Of a DNA stretch of 49,403 bases, positions 25,138-33,128 are shown in pieces. This DNA is from Caldilinea sp. CFX5 (GTDB taxonomy: Bacteria; Chloroflexota; Anaerolineae; Caldilineales; Caldilineaceae): contig QWII01000132.1 in assembly GCA_021405325.1 (NCBI GenBank), positions 1 to 49,403 of the forward strand, in the 5' to 3' direction. Every line of letters begins with the position of its first letter. Within the stretch, counting starts at the first letter, position 1. Under the pieces are notes generated by a model. It was not told the DNA's origin. It searched no databases and saw only the letters and a list, made by a program, of their open reading frames with translations. Made by a program: the position numbers and the translations under genes.

Positions 25138-28100
25138 ATGACGACCGATCAGTTAGCAATTTCCCTGCTCGGTGACTTTAAGCTCACCTACAATTGTCAA
25201 TCCAATAATGGTCAATCCAACGTCACCGAACTCCATACGGTTAACACCGCGCGTCTCCAGGCGCTGCTGGGCTACCTGCTGCTCCATCGCCAGGCGCCGC
25301 AAGCGCGTGAACATCTCGCCTTTCTCTTTTGGCCGGACACCAGCGAAGCCCAGGCGTTGACCAACCTGCGCAACCTGTTATACAAACTCCGCCATGCCTT
25401 GCCAACGCCAGAGCGCTTTCTCCTGGTGGAGGCCCGTTTTGTGCAATGGCAACCCGACGCCCCTTATACGCTGGATGTAGCTGCCTTTGAAGCCGCCGCC
25501 GCCCAGGCCGCTACTGCCGCCGATCTGGCCAGCGCGATTGAATTATACAGCGGCGAATTGCTGCCCAGTTGTTATGATGATTGGATTTTGCCGGAGCGCG
25601 AGCGTTTACGACAATTGGCGCTCGACACCTTGGAACGGCTCATTGCCTTGCTGGAAGGGGCGCGCGACTACCGCGCTGCCATCCGCTACGGCCAACGACT
25701 CTTACAACTCGAACCGCTCAATGAAGCGCTCTATCGGCGCTTGATGAGTTTGCACGCTGCTGTCGATGACCGGGCCGGCGCCTTGCATGTCTACCAACGC
25801 TGTGTAACCATGCTGCACGAAGAATTTGCCGCCGAGCCGGCGCCGGCTACCCAAGAGATCTATCAACGGCTCCAGCGCATGGCAACCACGCCGCCGCCTT
25901 CGACGACATTGCGCAGCCCGGAACAGCCTCCGCTCATTGGCCGCACCACCGAGTGGCAGGCATTACTGGACGCCTGGCGCAGGGCGAGTCGTGGCCAGTG
26001 CATGTGGCTGTTGTTGACCGGGGTGGCCGGGATTGGCAAGACACGGCTGGCCGAAGAAGTAACGACTTGGGTGGCGCGTCAGGGCTACGGTGTGGCGACA
26101 GCCCATTGTTACGCTGCCGAGGGGGCGCTGGCCTATGCCCCCGTCGTGGCCTGGCTGCGCGCTGATTTTGTCTACAAGCAGTTGGCCGCCCTGGCGCCGG
26201 TTTGGCGCACAGAAGTGGCGCGCTTGCTGCCGGAATTGCTCACCCTACAGCCGAACTTGCCGGCGCCCGGCCCGCTAACCCCCGGTTGGCAACGCCAACG
26301 CTTCTTTGAAGCGTTGGCGCGGGCGCTGCTCAACGGCAAAGGGCCGCGCATCCTTCTGTTGGATGACCTCCAGTGGTGTGATCCTGACACCCTGACCTGG
26401 TTGCACTATTTGGCGCACTTTGTGCAGGAGCCGCGCAGCGCAGACAATGGCAAAGCAACGCCCAGTCGGAGCGGCCTGTTGTTGGTTGGCACGCTGCGCC
26501 AGGAAGAAGTGGGCGACCAACATCCAGTGCAAGATCTGTTGTTGAGCCTACGGCGCGCGGAACAAGTGACCGAGTTGGCGCTGGGGCCGCTCGACGCCAC
26601 CGAAACCGCCGCCCTGGCCGCGGCCATTGCCGGACAAGCCTTGACCCCAGACCAGAGCGCCAACCTCTATCAAGAGACGGAAGGCAATCCCTTGTTTGTG
26701 GTGGAGACGGTGCGCGCGCAACGGGGCGCGTGGCGCACCCCGGCGGCTCCCGCCAGTACGCCGCCCGATTTGCCACCCACCACGCGCCGCCCCCTTCCTC
26801 CCAAAGTTCATGCCGTCATTCATGCCCGCTTGTCGGAGCTTTCACCAACGGCCCGCGAGTTGGCTGGGGTAGCGGCCACGATTGGCCGCGCCTTTCCCTT
26901 TGCCGTCCTTGCCCAAGCCGGCAAGCAGGACGAGGAGGCGTTGGTTGATAACCTGGATGAATTGTGCCAACGGCAGATTGTGCGCGAACGCAGCGCCGAC
27001 AGCTATGACTTTACCCACGACAAGTTGCGCGAGGTGATCTACAACAGTCTGAGCGCGGCGCGGCGGCGGCTGTTGCACAAACGCGTGGCCGATGCGCTGG
27101 AAGCGGTCTACACCAACCCGCACGGCAACAGCCGGCAGCCCCTGGCGACAGTGAGTGGTCAAATCGCCACCCATTACGAGTTAGCCGGCGTCTTTGAAAA
27201 GGCGATTCACCATTATCAGCAAGCTGCCGAAGCCGCCCATCAGCTTTCCGCCAATGGCGAAGCCGTGCGCGCCTACCGGCGCGCCATCGCCCTGGTCGAA
27301 GGCCCGGCCGGTCAACAGCCGGCGGTGACGCTCTATGAACGGCTGGGGGATCTGTTGCACGGCATGAGTCAATATGCCGAGGCGCGCGCCGTCTTCACCC
27401 AAGCGCTGGCTTACGTTGCGATGATGGACGCCGTCCAGTGCGCCCGTTGTCACCGCAAGATCGGCAACACCTGGCGTGAACAATATGACTACGCCAATGC
27501 CTTACAATTCTATACGGCTGCCGCCGCGGCCCTGGAACATGCCGAGATGCACGCGCCTTATCGCACCACCCAGCCCCATCTCCCCGCCGATCACCCGCAC
27601 CTGATTCAGATACAAGCGGCGCCTAAAGGGACGCCGGCATGGTGGGAGGAATGGCTGCAAACCCAGTTGGAGATTGATCTGGTCCACTATTGGTTGGGGG
27701 AGACAGCGGCCAGCGCCGCCCTCCAACAGCGGCTGGCGCCGCTGATTGAGCAGCACGCCACCCCTGGGCAACAGGCGGCCTTCTTCCAACGGCAGGGTCA
27801 GCTCGAATTTCGTCGCGAGCGGAGTGTGGCGACAGCGGCAGCGGTGGCCCATGTCCAGCGTTCATTTGCGATTTATCAGGACGCCGGCATGCAAGATAAC
27901 CTGCCCTCGGCGCATTTTATGCTTGGCTTTATGCTTCTCTGGCATGATGAGCCGGCGGCGGCAACCGCCGAACTACAAACCACGTTGCGTCTGGCGGAAC
28001 AACAGGGTGACCTGAGCCTGCAAGCACGCGCGCTCACCTACTTGACTATTGCGGCCCGACGGCGCAACCAGATGGAAGAGTGTCAAACGCTGGCGGCCCA

Positions 28101-28503
28101 GGCGCTGGCGGTGGCGACCACGGCGCACATGCCGGAATATATTGCCCTCGCCAGAGCCAACCTGGCGTGGCTGGCATGGCGCCGGCGCGACGATGCGGCT
28201 GTGCGCACACATGGCGGCGCCGCCCTGGCGCGCTGGCAACAGTTGCCCGTCACCCATGCCAGCGCCCCCTTCCAGTGGACGGCGCTCTGGCCGTTGTTGG
28301 CCGAAGCGCTACAGCGTGACGATGTTGCCGCGGCGGTAGGCTACGCGCACACGCTGCTTGATCCCCATCAACAACAACTGCCTGACATATTGGCAACCGT
28401 ATTGATGCAAGCGCTGCAAGCGTGGGAGAGCGGCGCCACAGATGAAGTGCAGAGACAGCTTCACGAAGCTGTCTCTCTGGCCGAACAACATCACTATTTA
28501 TAG
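25138..28503 (+). CDS. BTAD-AAA-TPR transcriptional regulator (SARP/AfsR-like)
   Basis: About 1121 residues. An N-terminal winged-helix DNA-binding segment (LLGDFKLTYN, then LQALLGYLLLHRQAPQAREHL, then LRNLLYKLRHALP) is followed by a bacterial transcriptional activator domain at about 95-250. An AAA/NB-ARC-like ATPase follows, with Walker A GVAGIGKTRLAEE at about 294-301 and Walker B RILLLDDLQW at about 401-410. A long TPR-like helical repeat region runs from about 640 to the end. Such proteins activate transcription after ligand or ATP sensing. ATG at 25138 is chosen because GAGG lies a few bases upstream; a TTG at 25075 is in frame. It is transcribed alone and ends at a hairpin shared with the convergent beta-propeller gene. 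Targets unknown. Confidence 0.92.
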   Translation: MTTDQLAISLLGDFKLTYNCQSNNGQSNVTELHTVNTARLQALLGYLLLHRQAPQAREHLAFLFWPDTSEAQALTNLRNLLYKLRHALPTPERFLLVEARFVQWQPDAPYTLDVAAFEAAAAQAATAADLASAIELYSGELLPSCYDDWILPERERLRQLALDTLERLIALLEGARDYRAAIRYGQRLLQLEPLNEALYRRLMSLHAAVDDRAGALHVYQRCVTMLHEEFAAEPAPATQEIYQRLQRMATTPPPSTTLRSPEQPPLIGRTTEWQALLDAWRRASRGQCMWLLLTGVAGIGKTRLAEEVTTWVARQGYGVATAHCYAAEGALAYAPVVAWLRADFVYKQLAALAPVWRTEVARLLPELLTLQPNLPAPGPLTPGWQRQRFFEALARALLNGKGPRILLLDDLQWCDPDTLTWLHYLAHFVQEPRSADNGKATPSRSGLLLVGTLRQEEVGDQHPVQDLLLSLRRAEQVTELALGPLDATETAALAAAIAGQALTPDQSANLYQETEGNPLFVVETVRAQRGAWRTPAAPASTPPDLPPTTRRPLPPKVHAVIHARLSELSPTARELAGVAATIGRAFPFAVLAQAGKQDEEALVDNLDELCQRQIVRERSADSYDFTHDKLREVIYNSLSAARRRLLHKRVADALEAVYTNPHGNSRQPLATVSGQIATHYELAGVFEKAIHHYQQAAEAAHQLSANGEAVRAYRRAIALVEGPAGQQPAVTLYERLGDLLHGMSQYAEARAVFTQALAYVAMMDAVQCARCHRKIGNTWREQYDYANALQFYTAAAAALEHAEMHAPYRTTQPHLPADHPHLIQIQAAPKGTPAWWEEWLQTQLEIDLVHYWLGETAASAALQQRLAPLIEQHATPGQQAAFFQRQGQLEFRRERSVATAAAVAHVQRSFAIYQDAGMQDNLPSAHFMLGFMLLWHDEPAAATAELQTTLRLAEQQGDLSLQARALTYLTIAARRRNQMEECQTLAAQALAVATTAHMPEYIALARANLAWLAWRRRDDAAVRTHGGAALARWQQLPVTHASAPFQWTALWPLLAEALQRDDVAAAVGYAHTLLDPHQQQLPDILATVLMQALQAWESGATDEVQRQLHEAVSLAEQHHYL

Positions 28504-28528
28504 ATGAGTGATAAATATAAGAGCGTAA

Positions 28529-28569
28529 TAAAAAGAGAGCAGCATTTTAGAAGTGCCGCTCTCTTTTTA
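28529..28569. terminator. Bidirectional terminator
   Basis: TAAAAAGAGAGC at 28529-28540 and GCTCTCTTTTTA at 28558-28569 form a perfect stem with A runs on one side and T runs on the other, plus an inner GCA/TGC pair. It serves both the BTAD gene and the convergent propeller gene. Confidence 0.85.
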
Positions 28570-28579
28570 GACTGACCGA

Positions 28580-29596
28580 CTATTTACCGGTCTCCACCTT
28601 CGTTACCCGGATAAGGGCGTAGTCAATATCCGGCGTACCCGCCGTTAATGGCGCCGCATCCTCAAAGCGGGCATTCACCACATAGAGCGCATCGCCAAAG
28701 AACGCGGCGGTGGTGGGAATGTTAAACGCATAGGCATCTTGGGTAATGACCTGGGTAATCTGCCCGGTCGTCAGATCCGGGGCCAATGCCACCACAGCGA
28801 TCTGGTTGGCATAGTTCTGCACCACATAGAGGGTCGTATCATCCAGAACCAGCCCATCGCCAAACAGCACATTTTCGGCGCCCAGGCTGATTTCGGCGGC
28901 GGCGCCGGTGGCGGGATCCACCCGGTAGAGCTTACCGGTGTTGCTGTTGACAATGATCAACGCCTGTCCATCCGGCGTGGCGACAATGCCATTGGCCTGG
29001 AAGGGATACGAGCCATCGCCGACGGCATAATCACCGCCCAAAGTGATTTGCGTATGGGGTGCGTCATGCACCGGTTGACCCTTGGGCGTGAGCGGGATGC
29101 GATAGAGAACCGGCAGGAAGGAATCGGTGGCATAGACGCCATCGGCCAGCACCGCCAGGTCATTGATAAAGCCGCCCTCCCCGCCGACGATATAGCGCTG
29201 GATCAATTCGCCGCCGGCGGCGTCGTAGACCCGCACATCACCCATCATCCCACCGGCGACAAAGAGATAGTTGGTGCGCGGATCGAGCGTGAGGCCAACC
29301 GCCATTTGCCCTGCCGCTGGTTCCACCAAGATGGCGCCTTTCCCCGTTGTCAAGTCGCCACGATAGATGGCGCCGCCGACAATGGGGGCATTTTCCTCGG
29401 CCAGCGTACCGAGCGAACCGACAAAAAACTCAGCGCCCTTGTTAATGGCAATGCCCTCCGGTCGAAAACCGATGGGCAGATCGATCGATGCAGCCGTTGC
29501 CGCGCGTTGCGTGGCCGGCGGCACGATCAACGTACAGCCGCCCGTCAAGACGAGTAGGGCGACCAGGAGAAGGATAGTTACACGTTTGGTTATCAT
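28580..29596 (-). CDS. Secreted beta-propeller lipoprotein (SMP-30/NHL-like)
   Basis: About 338 residues. A lipoprotein signal with lipobox LTGGC lies near residue 17-21, so the mature protein is probably anchored to the outside of the membrane. The rest is a repeated beta pattern with phrases such as RPEGIAINKG, DPRTNYLFVAGG, ATPDGQALIIVN and LDDTTLYVVQNY, typical of a six-bladed SMP-30/gluconolactonase-like or NHL propeller. No catalytic residues can be assigned. The ATG at 29596 has AAGGAG seven bases upstream and is preferred over an in-frame upstream start. It stands alone between the terminator and a repeat-rich gap. Confidence 0.85.
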   Translation of the reverse strand: MITKRVTILLLVALLVLTGGCTLIVPPATQRAATAASIDLPIGFRPEGIAINKGAEFFVGSLGTLAEENAPIVGGAIYRGDLTTGKGAILVEPAAGQMAVGLTLDPRTNYLFVAGGMMGDVRVYDAAGGELIQRYIVGGEGGFINDLAVLADGVYATDSFLPVLYRIPLTPKGQPVHDAPHTQITLGGDYAVGDGSYPFQANGIVATPDGQALIIVNSNTGKLYRVDPATGAAAEISLGAENVLFGDGLVLDDTTLYVVQNYANQIAVVALAPDLTTGQITQVITQDAYAFNIPTTAAFFGDALYVVNARFEDAAPLTAGTPDIDYALIRVTKVETGK

Positions 29597-29619
29597 ATGG
29601 GGACTCCTTTGCAATTGTG

Positions 29620-29654
29620 AATGGTCAATGGTCAACGGTTACTGGTTAATGAAG
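29620..29654. repeat. Heptamer short tandem repeat
   Basis: Five 7-base units, the first two AATGGTC, then AACGGTT-type units. Related in sequence to the heptamer palindrome at 33073. Confidence 0.65.
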
Positions 29655-29692
29655 CATGGCCGGACCGCGACCAAGGATAGTATCGCGCCGGG

Positions 29693-29811
29693 GCCGTTTC
29701 CTGTTCGTTTCATTGGGGCAGCGGATCGGAGAAGATCAGCAAAATCAGGATTTTCATTGCCCTGCCCAAAGCCGTGCGCTGAAACGCACCATGAAACGAA
29801 CGGGAAACGGC
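29693..29811. repeat. Wide inverted repeat
   Basis: Arms 29693-29713 and 29791-29811 (GCCGTTTCC.GTTCGTTTCAT) match at 20 of 21 bases. A nested pair TTGGGGCAG/CTGCCCAA lies inside. A small non-coding mobile element or structured RNA is possible. Confidence 0.55.
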
Positions 29812-29875
29812 GCACCTGGTAGACTAACTATAGGCAATGTAAGCAATTCAATGCTTCTGGCCGCTACTTTTTTTC

Positions 29876-30043
29876 GAGGGTACGCATAATGGCGACCTGA
29901 TGGGGATTGCCCCCACCGGCAAGCCGGTCACCATCGAAATCGCGCTCATCTACCATATCGAAAATGGCAAGATTGTCGACCACTGGATGCTGGCCGATCA
30001 ATTGACCATGCTGCAACAGATTGGGGTGATTCCAGCGCCGTGA
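29876..30043 (+). pseudogene. Ester cyclase (SnoaL-like) C-terminal remnant
   Basis: The frame gives EGTHNGDLMGIAPTGKPV, then IYHIENGKIVDHW and LLQ-type LQQIGVIPAP before a stop at 30041-30043. This is the well-conserved C-terminal part of SnoaL-like ester cyclases, about 130-150 residues when complete. Upstream of about 29876 the similarity disappears and the frame reaches a stop at 29840 with no ribosome binding site. It is a remnant and cannot be expressed as a complete protein. Confidence 0.75.
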
Positions 30044-30058
30044 GGGCCGTAGGGAGCT

Positions 30059-30108
30059 TTGTCCACACGAGCCGGGGTAGACAACTATACTTCGGCTGGT
30101 GTGGACAA
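30059..30108. terminator. Hairpin after ester-cyclase remnant
   Basis: Arms 30059-30074 and 30093-30108 (TTGTCCACAC.AGCCG and complement) with one mismatch and an 18-base loop. Confidence 0.55.
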
Positions 30109-30144
30109 TATCAGCAAGCCGCCATCTACTAGAGAGAGGCCATT

Positions 30145-30525
30145 ATGACAGAACAGAAACGCTTACGAATTGGCTTAGTCGGTTGTGGCGCGCATGGCCG
30201 TAGTTTGGCGGTAGCGCTTACTCAATCGGCGGCATGGCAACTGGTGGCCTGTGCTGATCCCGATCTGATGGCCGCCACCGCGACCGCAACGGCGGCAGGT
30301 CCAACGCTCCCCTTTCCCTCGGTGGAAGAGTTGCTTGCCCGCGTTGCGGTGGATGCGGTTGTTCTGGCCACGCCGCCCGCTTGCTTATACGAAACTGCGT
30401 TAGCGGCGATTGCCGCGCAGAAACATGTGCTGGCCGAAAAGCCGATTGGTCTTGATGAAAAAGAGGCTGCACAATTGGAAGAAGCCGTATCGTATGTTCA
30501 CGATTTACTATTTCAGGAGGTTCCT
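30145..30525 (+). pseudogene. Truncated Gfo/Idh/MocA oxidoreductase, joined in frame to next gene
   Basis: The first 115 or so residues are the NAD-binding half of a Gfo/Idh/MocA dehydrogenase: RIGLVGCGAHGRSLA, ACADPD, DAVVLATPP and the conserved EKPIGLDEKEA. The family is normally about 330-400 residues, and the whole substrate-binding C-terminal domain is missing. After about residue 112 the frame runs without a stop through unrelated sequence and into the NmrA-like gene at 30526. A deletion is the simplest explanation. A GAGAGAGG lies before the ATG at 30145, so the remnant may still be translated as a 425-residue chimera. Confidence 0.8.
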
Positions 30526-31422
30526 ATGACAACCCTATTGGTTGGCGCCACTGGCCTGCTGGGCGGTGAAATTGCCCGGCGGCTGACGAATCAAGGCCGC
30601 CATGTGCGGGCGTTGGTTCGCACCACGGCTGATCCCGCCAAGATTGAGACGTTGAAAAAGATGGGCTGTGCGCTAGTCTACGGCGACCTGCGCGACCGGG
30701 CGTCGCTCGACGCGGCGTGTCGGGGCGTGGAGGAAGTCGTCACCACCGCCTCCACCACCTTCTCACGCCAGCCCGGCGACTCGATTGAAGTGACTGACAA
30801 CGCTGGGCAACTCGCACTCGTGGCGGCGGCCAAAGCGGCCCATGTGCGTCATTTTGTTTATACGTCGTATTCCGGTCAACTGGATCCAGGGCCGAACCCT
30901 TGCGCCCTCACCGTTGCCAAGCGCACGGTGGAGAAGGCGCTCAAGGAAAGCGGCATGACCTACACCATCCTGCGCCCGTCGTGCTTTATGGAAATCTGGC
31001 TCAGTCCGGCGGTTGGTTTTGATTACCCCAATGCCAAAGCCACGATCTACGGCGCGGGCGAGAAAAAACTCAGTTGGATCTCGTTTTATGATGTGGCCGA
31101 GTTTGCCGTCGAAAGTCTCGATAACCCGGCAGCGCGCAACGCTATCCTCGAACTGGGTGGCCCGGCAGCCCTCAGTCCGCTGGAAGTGGTGAAGATTTTT
31201 GAAGCGGTGACCGGGCGCCCCTTTACCGTCAACTTTGTGCCGGTGGAGACGCTTGAAGTGCAGCGCGAATCAGCCACCGATTCATTGTCGGAAGCCTTTG
31301 CCACCCTGATGTTGAGCTATGCCAGCGGTGATGTCATCGACATGCAAGCGACGCTAAAGGAATTCCCCTTGGCGCTCACAACCGTGAAGGAATATGCGGC
31401 CAAGCAGTTGGTTCATGCGTGA
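30526..31422 (+). CDS. NmrA-like NAD(P)-binding protein
   Basis: A 298-residue atypical SDR of the NmrA/TMR family. It opens MTTLLVGATGLLGGEIARRL with the GATGxxG cofactor motif, followed by ALVRTTADPAKIE, a VYGDLRD loop, and FVYTSYSG. LRPSCFMEIWL and the late FEAVTGRPFTV region are also typical. Family members act as redox sensors, quinone reductases or isoflavone-reductase-like enzymes; the catalytic role here is open. It has its own strong ribosome binding site AGGAGG five bases before the ATG at 30526, which is why it is called separately from the Gfo/Idh/MocA fragment that is open in the same frame. Confidence 0.88.
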   Translation: MTTLLVGATGLLGGEIARRLTNQGRHVRALVRTTADPAKIETLKKMGCALVYGDLRDRASLDAACRGVEEVVTTASTTFSRQPGDSIEVTDNAGQLALVAAAKAAHVRHFVYTSYSGQLDPGPNPCALTVAKRTVEKALKESGMTYTILRPSCFMEIWLSPAVGFDYPNAKATIYGAGEKKLSWISFYDVAEFAVESLDNPAARNAILELGGPAALSPLEVVKIFEAVTGRPFTVNFVPVETLEVQRESATDSLSEAFATLMLSYASGDVIDMQATLKEFPLALTTVKEYAAKQLVHA

Positions 31423-31515
31423 GCGATGGGGTTGAGCCATTGCGTAGTAAAGACGACTGGTGGGCGAAAGTAGGATTTTCGCCCACCAGTTTGCATTCTG
31501 ACTGACAGCACCATC

Positions 31516-33048
31516 TTATAGTTTGAAGACCCGTCGCACATTCTCGTGTAGGATCAATGCTGCTTCCCGCTCATTTTGGAAGGCGTCGAGATAGGCGCCA
31601 TATTCAAACCACGGCGCAAAGAGCGGCTGGTCGGTGCCAAAGAAGATGCGCTCCGGCCCCAGCAGATCGATCACCCGGCGGATCTTGCCGGGTTGGATGC
31701 CGCTGCTGCAAAACTCAAAGTAGACATTGGGCAGATCGACAATCTGGCGCGCGCCGTCAATATCGTCGCCGTGGGCTTTGATGATCACCAGGTCGGGGTT
31801 GCGCAGGGCCGCTTGCCGCAGACCCGGATAGGGGGAACCGCCTTCATCCATGTGAATCTTGACCGGGCGGCCAAACTTCGCCACTTCGACCAGCAAGTCT
31901 TGCATCCGTTGCGTCGCCATGTTACCGCCAAAGGGGCAGTAGAGCTTGACGCCGACAAAGCGCGGATCTTGGAAGTAGCGTGCCATCTGCTCGACCGAGC
32001 CGGGAATATCGCGCGCATCGCCGGTGACATAGCCGCGCAGCATTGGGTAGCGATCCAGAAATTTCTGGGTGTCGGCATTGCCCTGGCGCATGTCATAGTT
32101 AATCGCGTTGTACGATGAGACAAAGGTCAGCTCAATATTGCAACGCGCCGACATCTCGTGGACATTGGTCTCGGTGCGGGTGTTGAAGGGTTGCGCGACA
32201 TGGAAACCGGAGACATGGGCGTGCATGTCAATGATTGGCCGGTCGGGCAGGTGCGCTTGGGTGCGGATCAACAGCGGCTCGACGCCTAACTCCTCAATGT
32301 CCTTACCCAGCAGCCGCAGCGCGTTACCGCCCAAAATTGCCTGTTTCTGTTCATCACTCAGGCGCGCCATCAAGACCTGGTTGCGCAGCGCCGTGACCGA
32401 ATATTTGGGCGCGTTGCTGCCATAGAGCAGCCGGTCGCCAATGCCCGCCTCCACCAGCACCTCCAACCCATCAGCCAGACAGAGCCAACGGATGGCGGCA
32501 TAGACATTGTCATACTCCTGCATGACAGTGATCAACTCGCCCAGGTAGCCATAGCTGACTTCATTTAAGACCACCGGCACGCCGGCGCGGTGAGTCGTCT
32601 CGGCGACGATGTGAATCCAGTCGAGCGCTTCCTTGCCGGCGCCGTTAAAATCGACAATGAGCGGCAGCGGCGTTTTGGTCGCGGCCCGGCCCACCGCTTC
32701 GGCCATTTTGCGGAAGATCAGCGTATTGGGCGACCAGTTTTGCGGTCCCGGCGCCATGCGGATGGCGACACAGCCCCCCTCGACACAAGTGCGCAGATCA
32801 TCCTGCCAGCCGAGGTAGTGACGCGGGTCAAGAATGCCGACCGGCAACAGGCGCGGGTGCTGCTTGACCACTTCCAGGGTCTCGGCAATCGCTTCCTTCG
32901 GCACCTGATTCATCAACCCCCGCTTAGAGGTGGTGAGGGTGAGGGTGGTGTTGTGTTTTGCGGTCTGCTGCAACAGTTGCGCCAGCGTCGTGTCCGGTTC
33001 GGCGATGGGATCGACGCTAAAGTCAGAGATAAAGTCGATGGCGTACAT
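31516..33048 (-). CDS. Two-domain amidohydrolase with degenerate N-terminal half
   Basis: A 510-residue protein made of two amidohydrolase-2-type TIM barrels. The C-terminal half (about 265-510) is canonical: IIDMHAHV gives the first metal His pair, VKIHMDEGG and IIKAHGDD the next histidines, and IFFGTDQPL the late Asp. The N-terminal half (1-255) has the same layout and a late LLYGSNAPK, but its start reads FISDFSVD where DxHxH is expected and the late Asp reads Asn. It probably does not bind metal. In the same cluster the two halves occur as separate adjacent genes (41964 and 41222). Last gene of the minus-strand cluster. Substrate unknown; hydrolase, decarboxylase or lactonase roles are all known for the family. 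Confidence 0.88.
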   Translation of the reverse strand: MYAIDFISDFSVDPIAEPDTTLAQLLQQTAKHNTTLTLTTSKRGLMNQVPKEAIAETLEVVKQHPRLLPVGILDPRHYLGWQDDLRTCVEGGCVAIRMAPGPQNWSPNTLIFRKMAEAVGRAATKTPLPLIVDFNGAGKEALDWIHIVAETTHRAGVPVVLNEVSYGYLGELITVMQEYDNVYAAIRWLCLADGLEVLVEAGIGDRLLYGSNAPKYSVTALRNQVLMARLSDEQKQAILGGNALRLLGKDIEELGVEPLLIRTQAHLPDRPIIDMHAHVSGFHVAQPFNTRTETNVHEMSARCNIELTFVSSYNAINYDMRQGNADTQKFLDRYPMLRGYVTGDARDIPGSVEQMARYFQDPRFVGVKLYCPFGGNMATQRMQDLLVEVAKFGRPVKIHMDEGGSPYPGLRQAALRNPDLVIIKAHGDDIDGARQIVDLPNVYFEFCSSGIQPGKIRRVIDLLGPERIFFGTDQPLFAPWFEYGAYLDAFQNEREAALILHENVRRVFKL

Positions 33049-33072
33049 GACCAGTTTGTCCTTTAACTAAAT

Positions 33073-33128
33073 AATAATTAATGGACAACGGTTAACAATT
33101 AATGATTAACCGTTGTCCATTAATTATT
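33073..33128. terminator. Perfect palindrome built of heptamers
   Basis: Arms of 23 bases (33073-33095 and 33106-33128) pair perfectly around a 10-base loop. The 56 bases also divide exactly into eight 7-base units of AATGGAC/AACGGTT/AATGATT type. It overlaps the stop codon of the GH32/43-like gene ending at 33124 and lies before the didomain amidohydrolase, so it may end or attenuate transcription. Confidence 0.75.
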
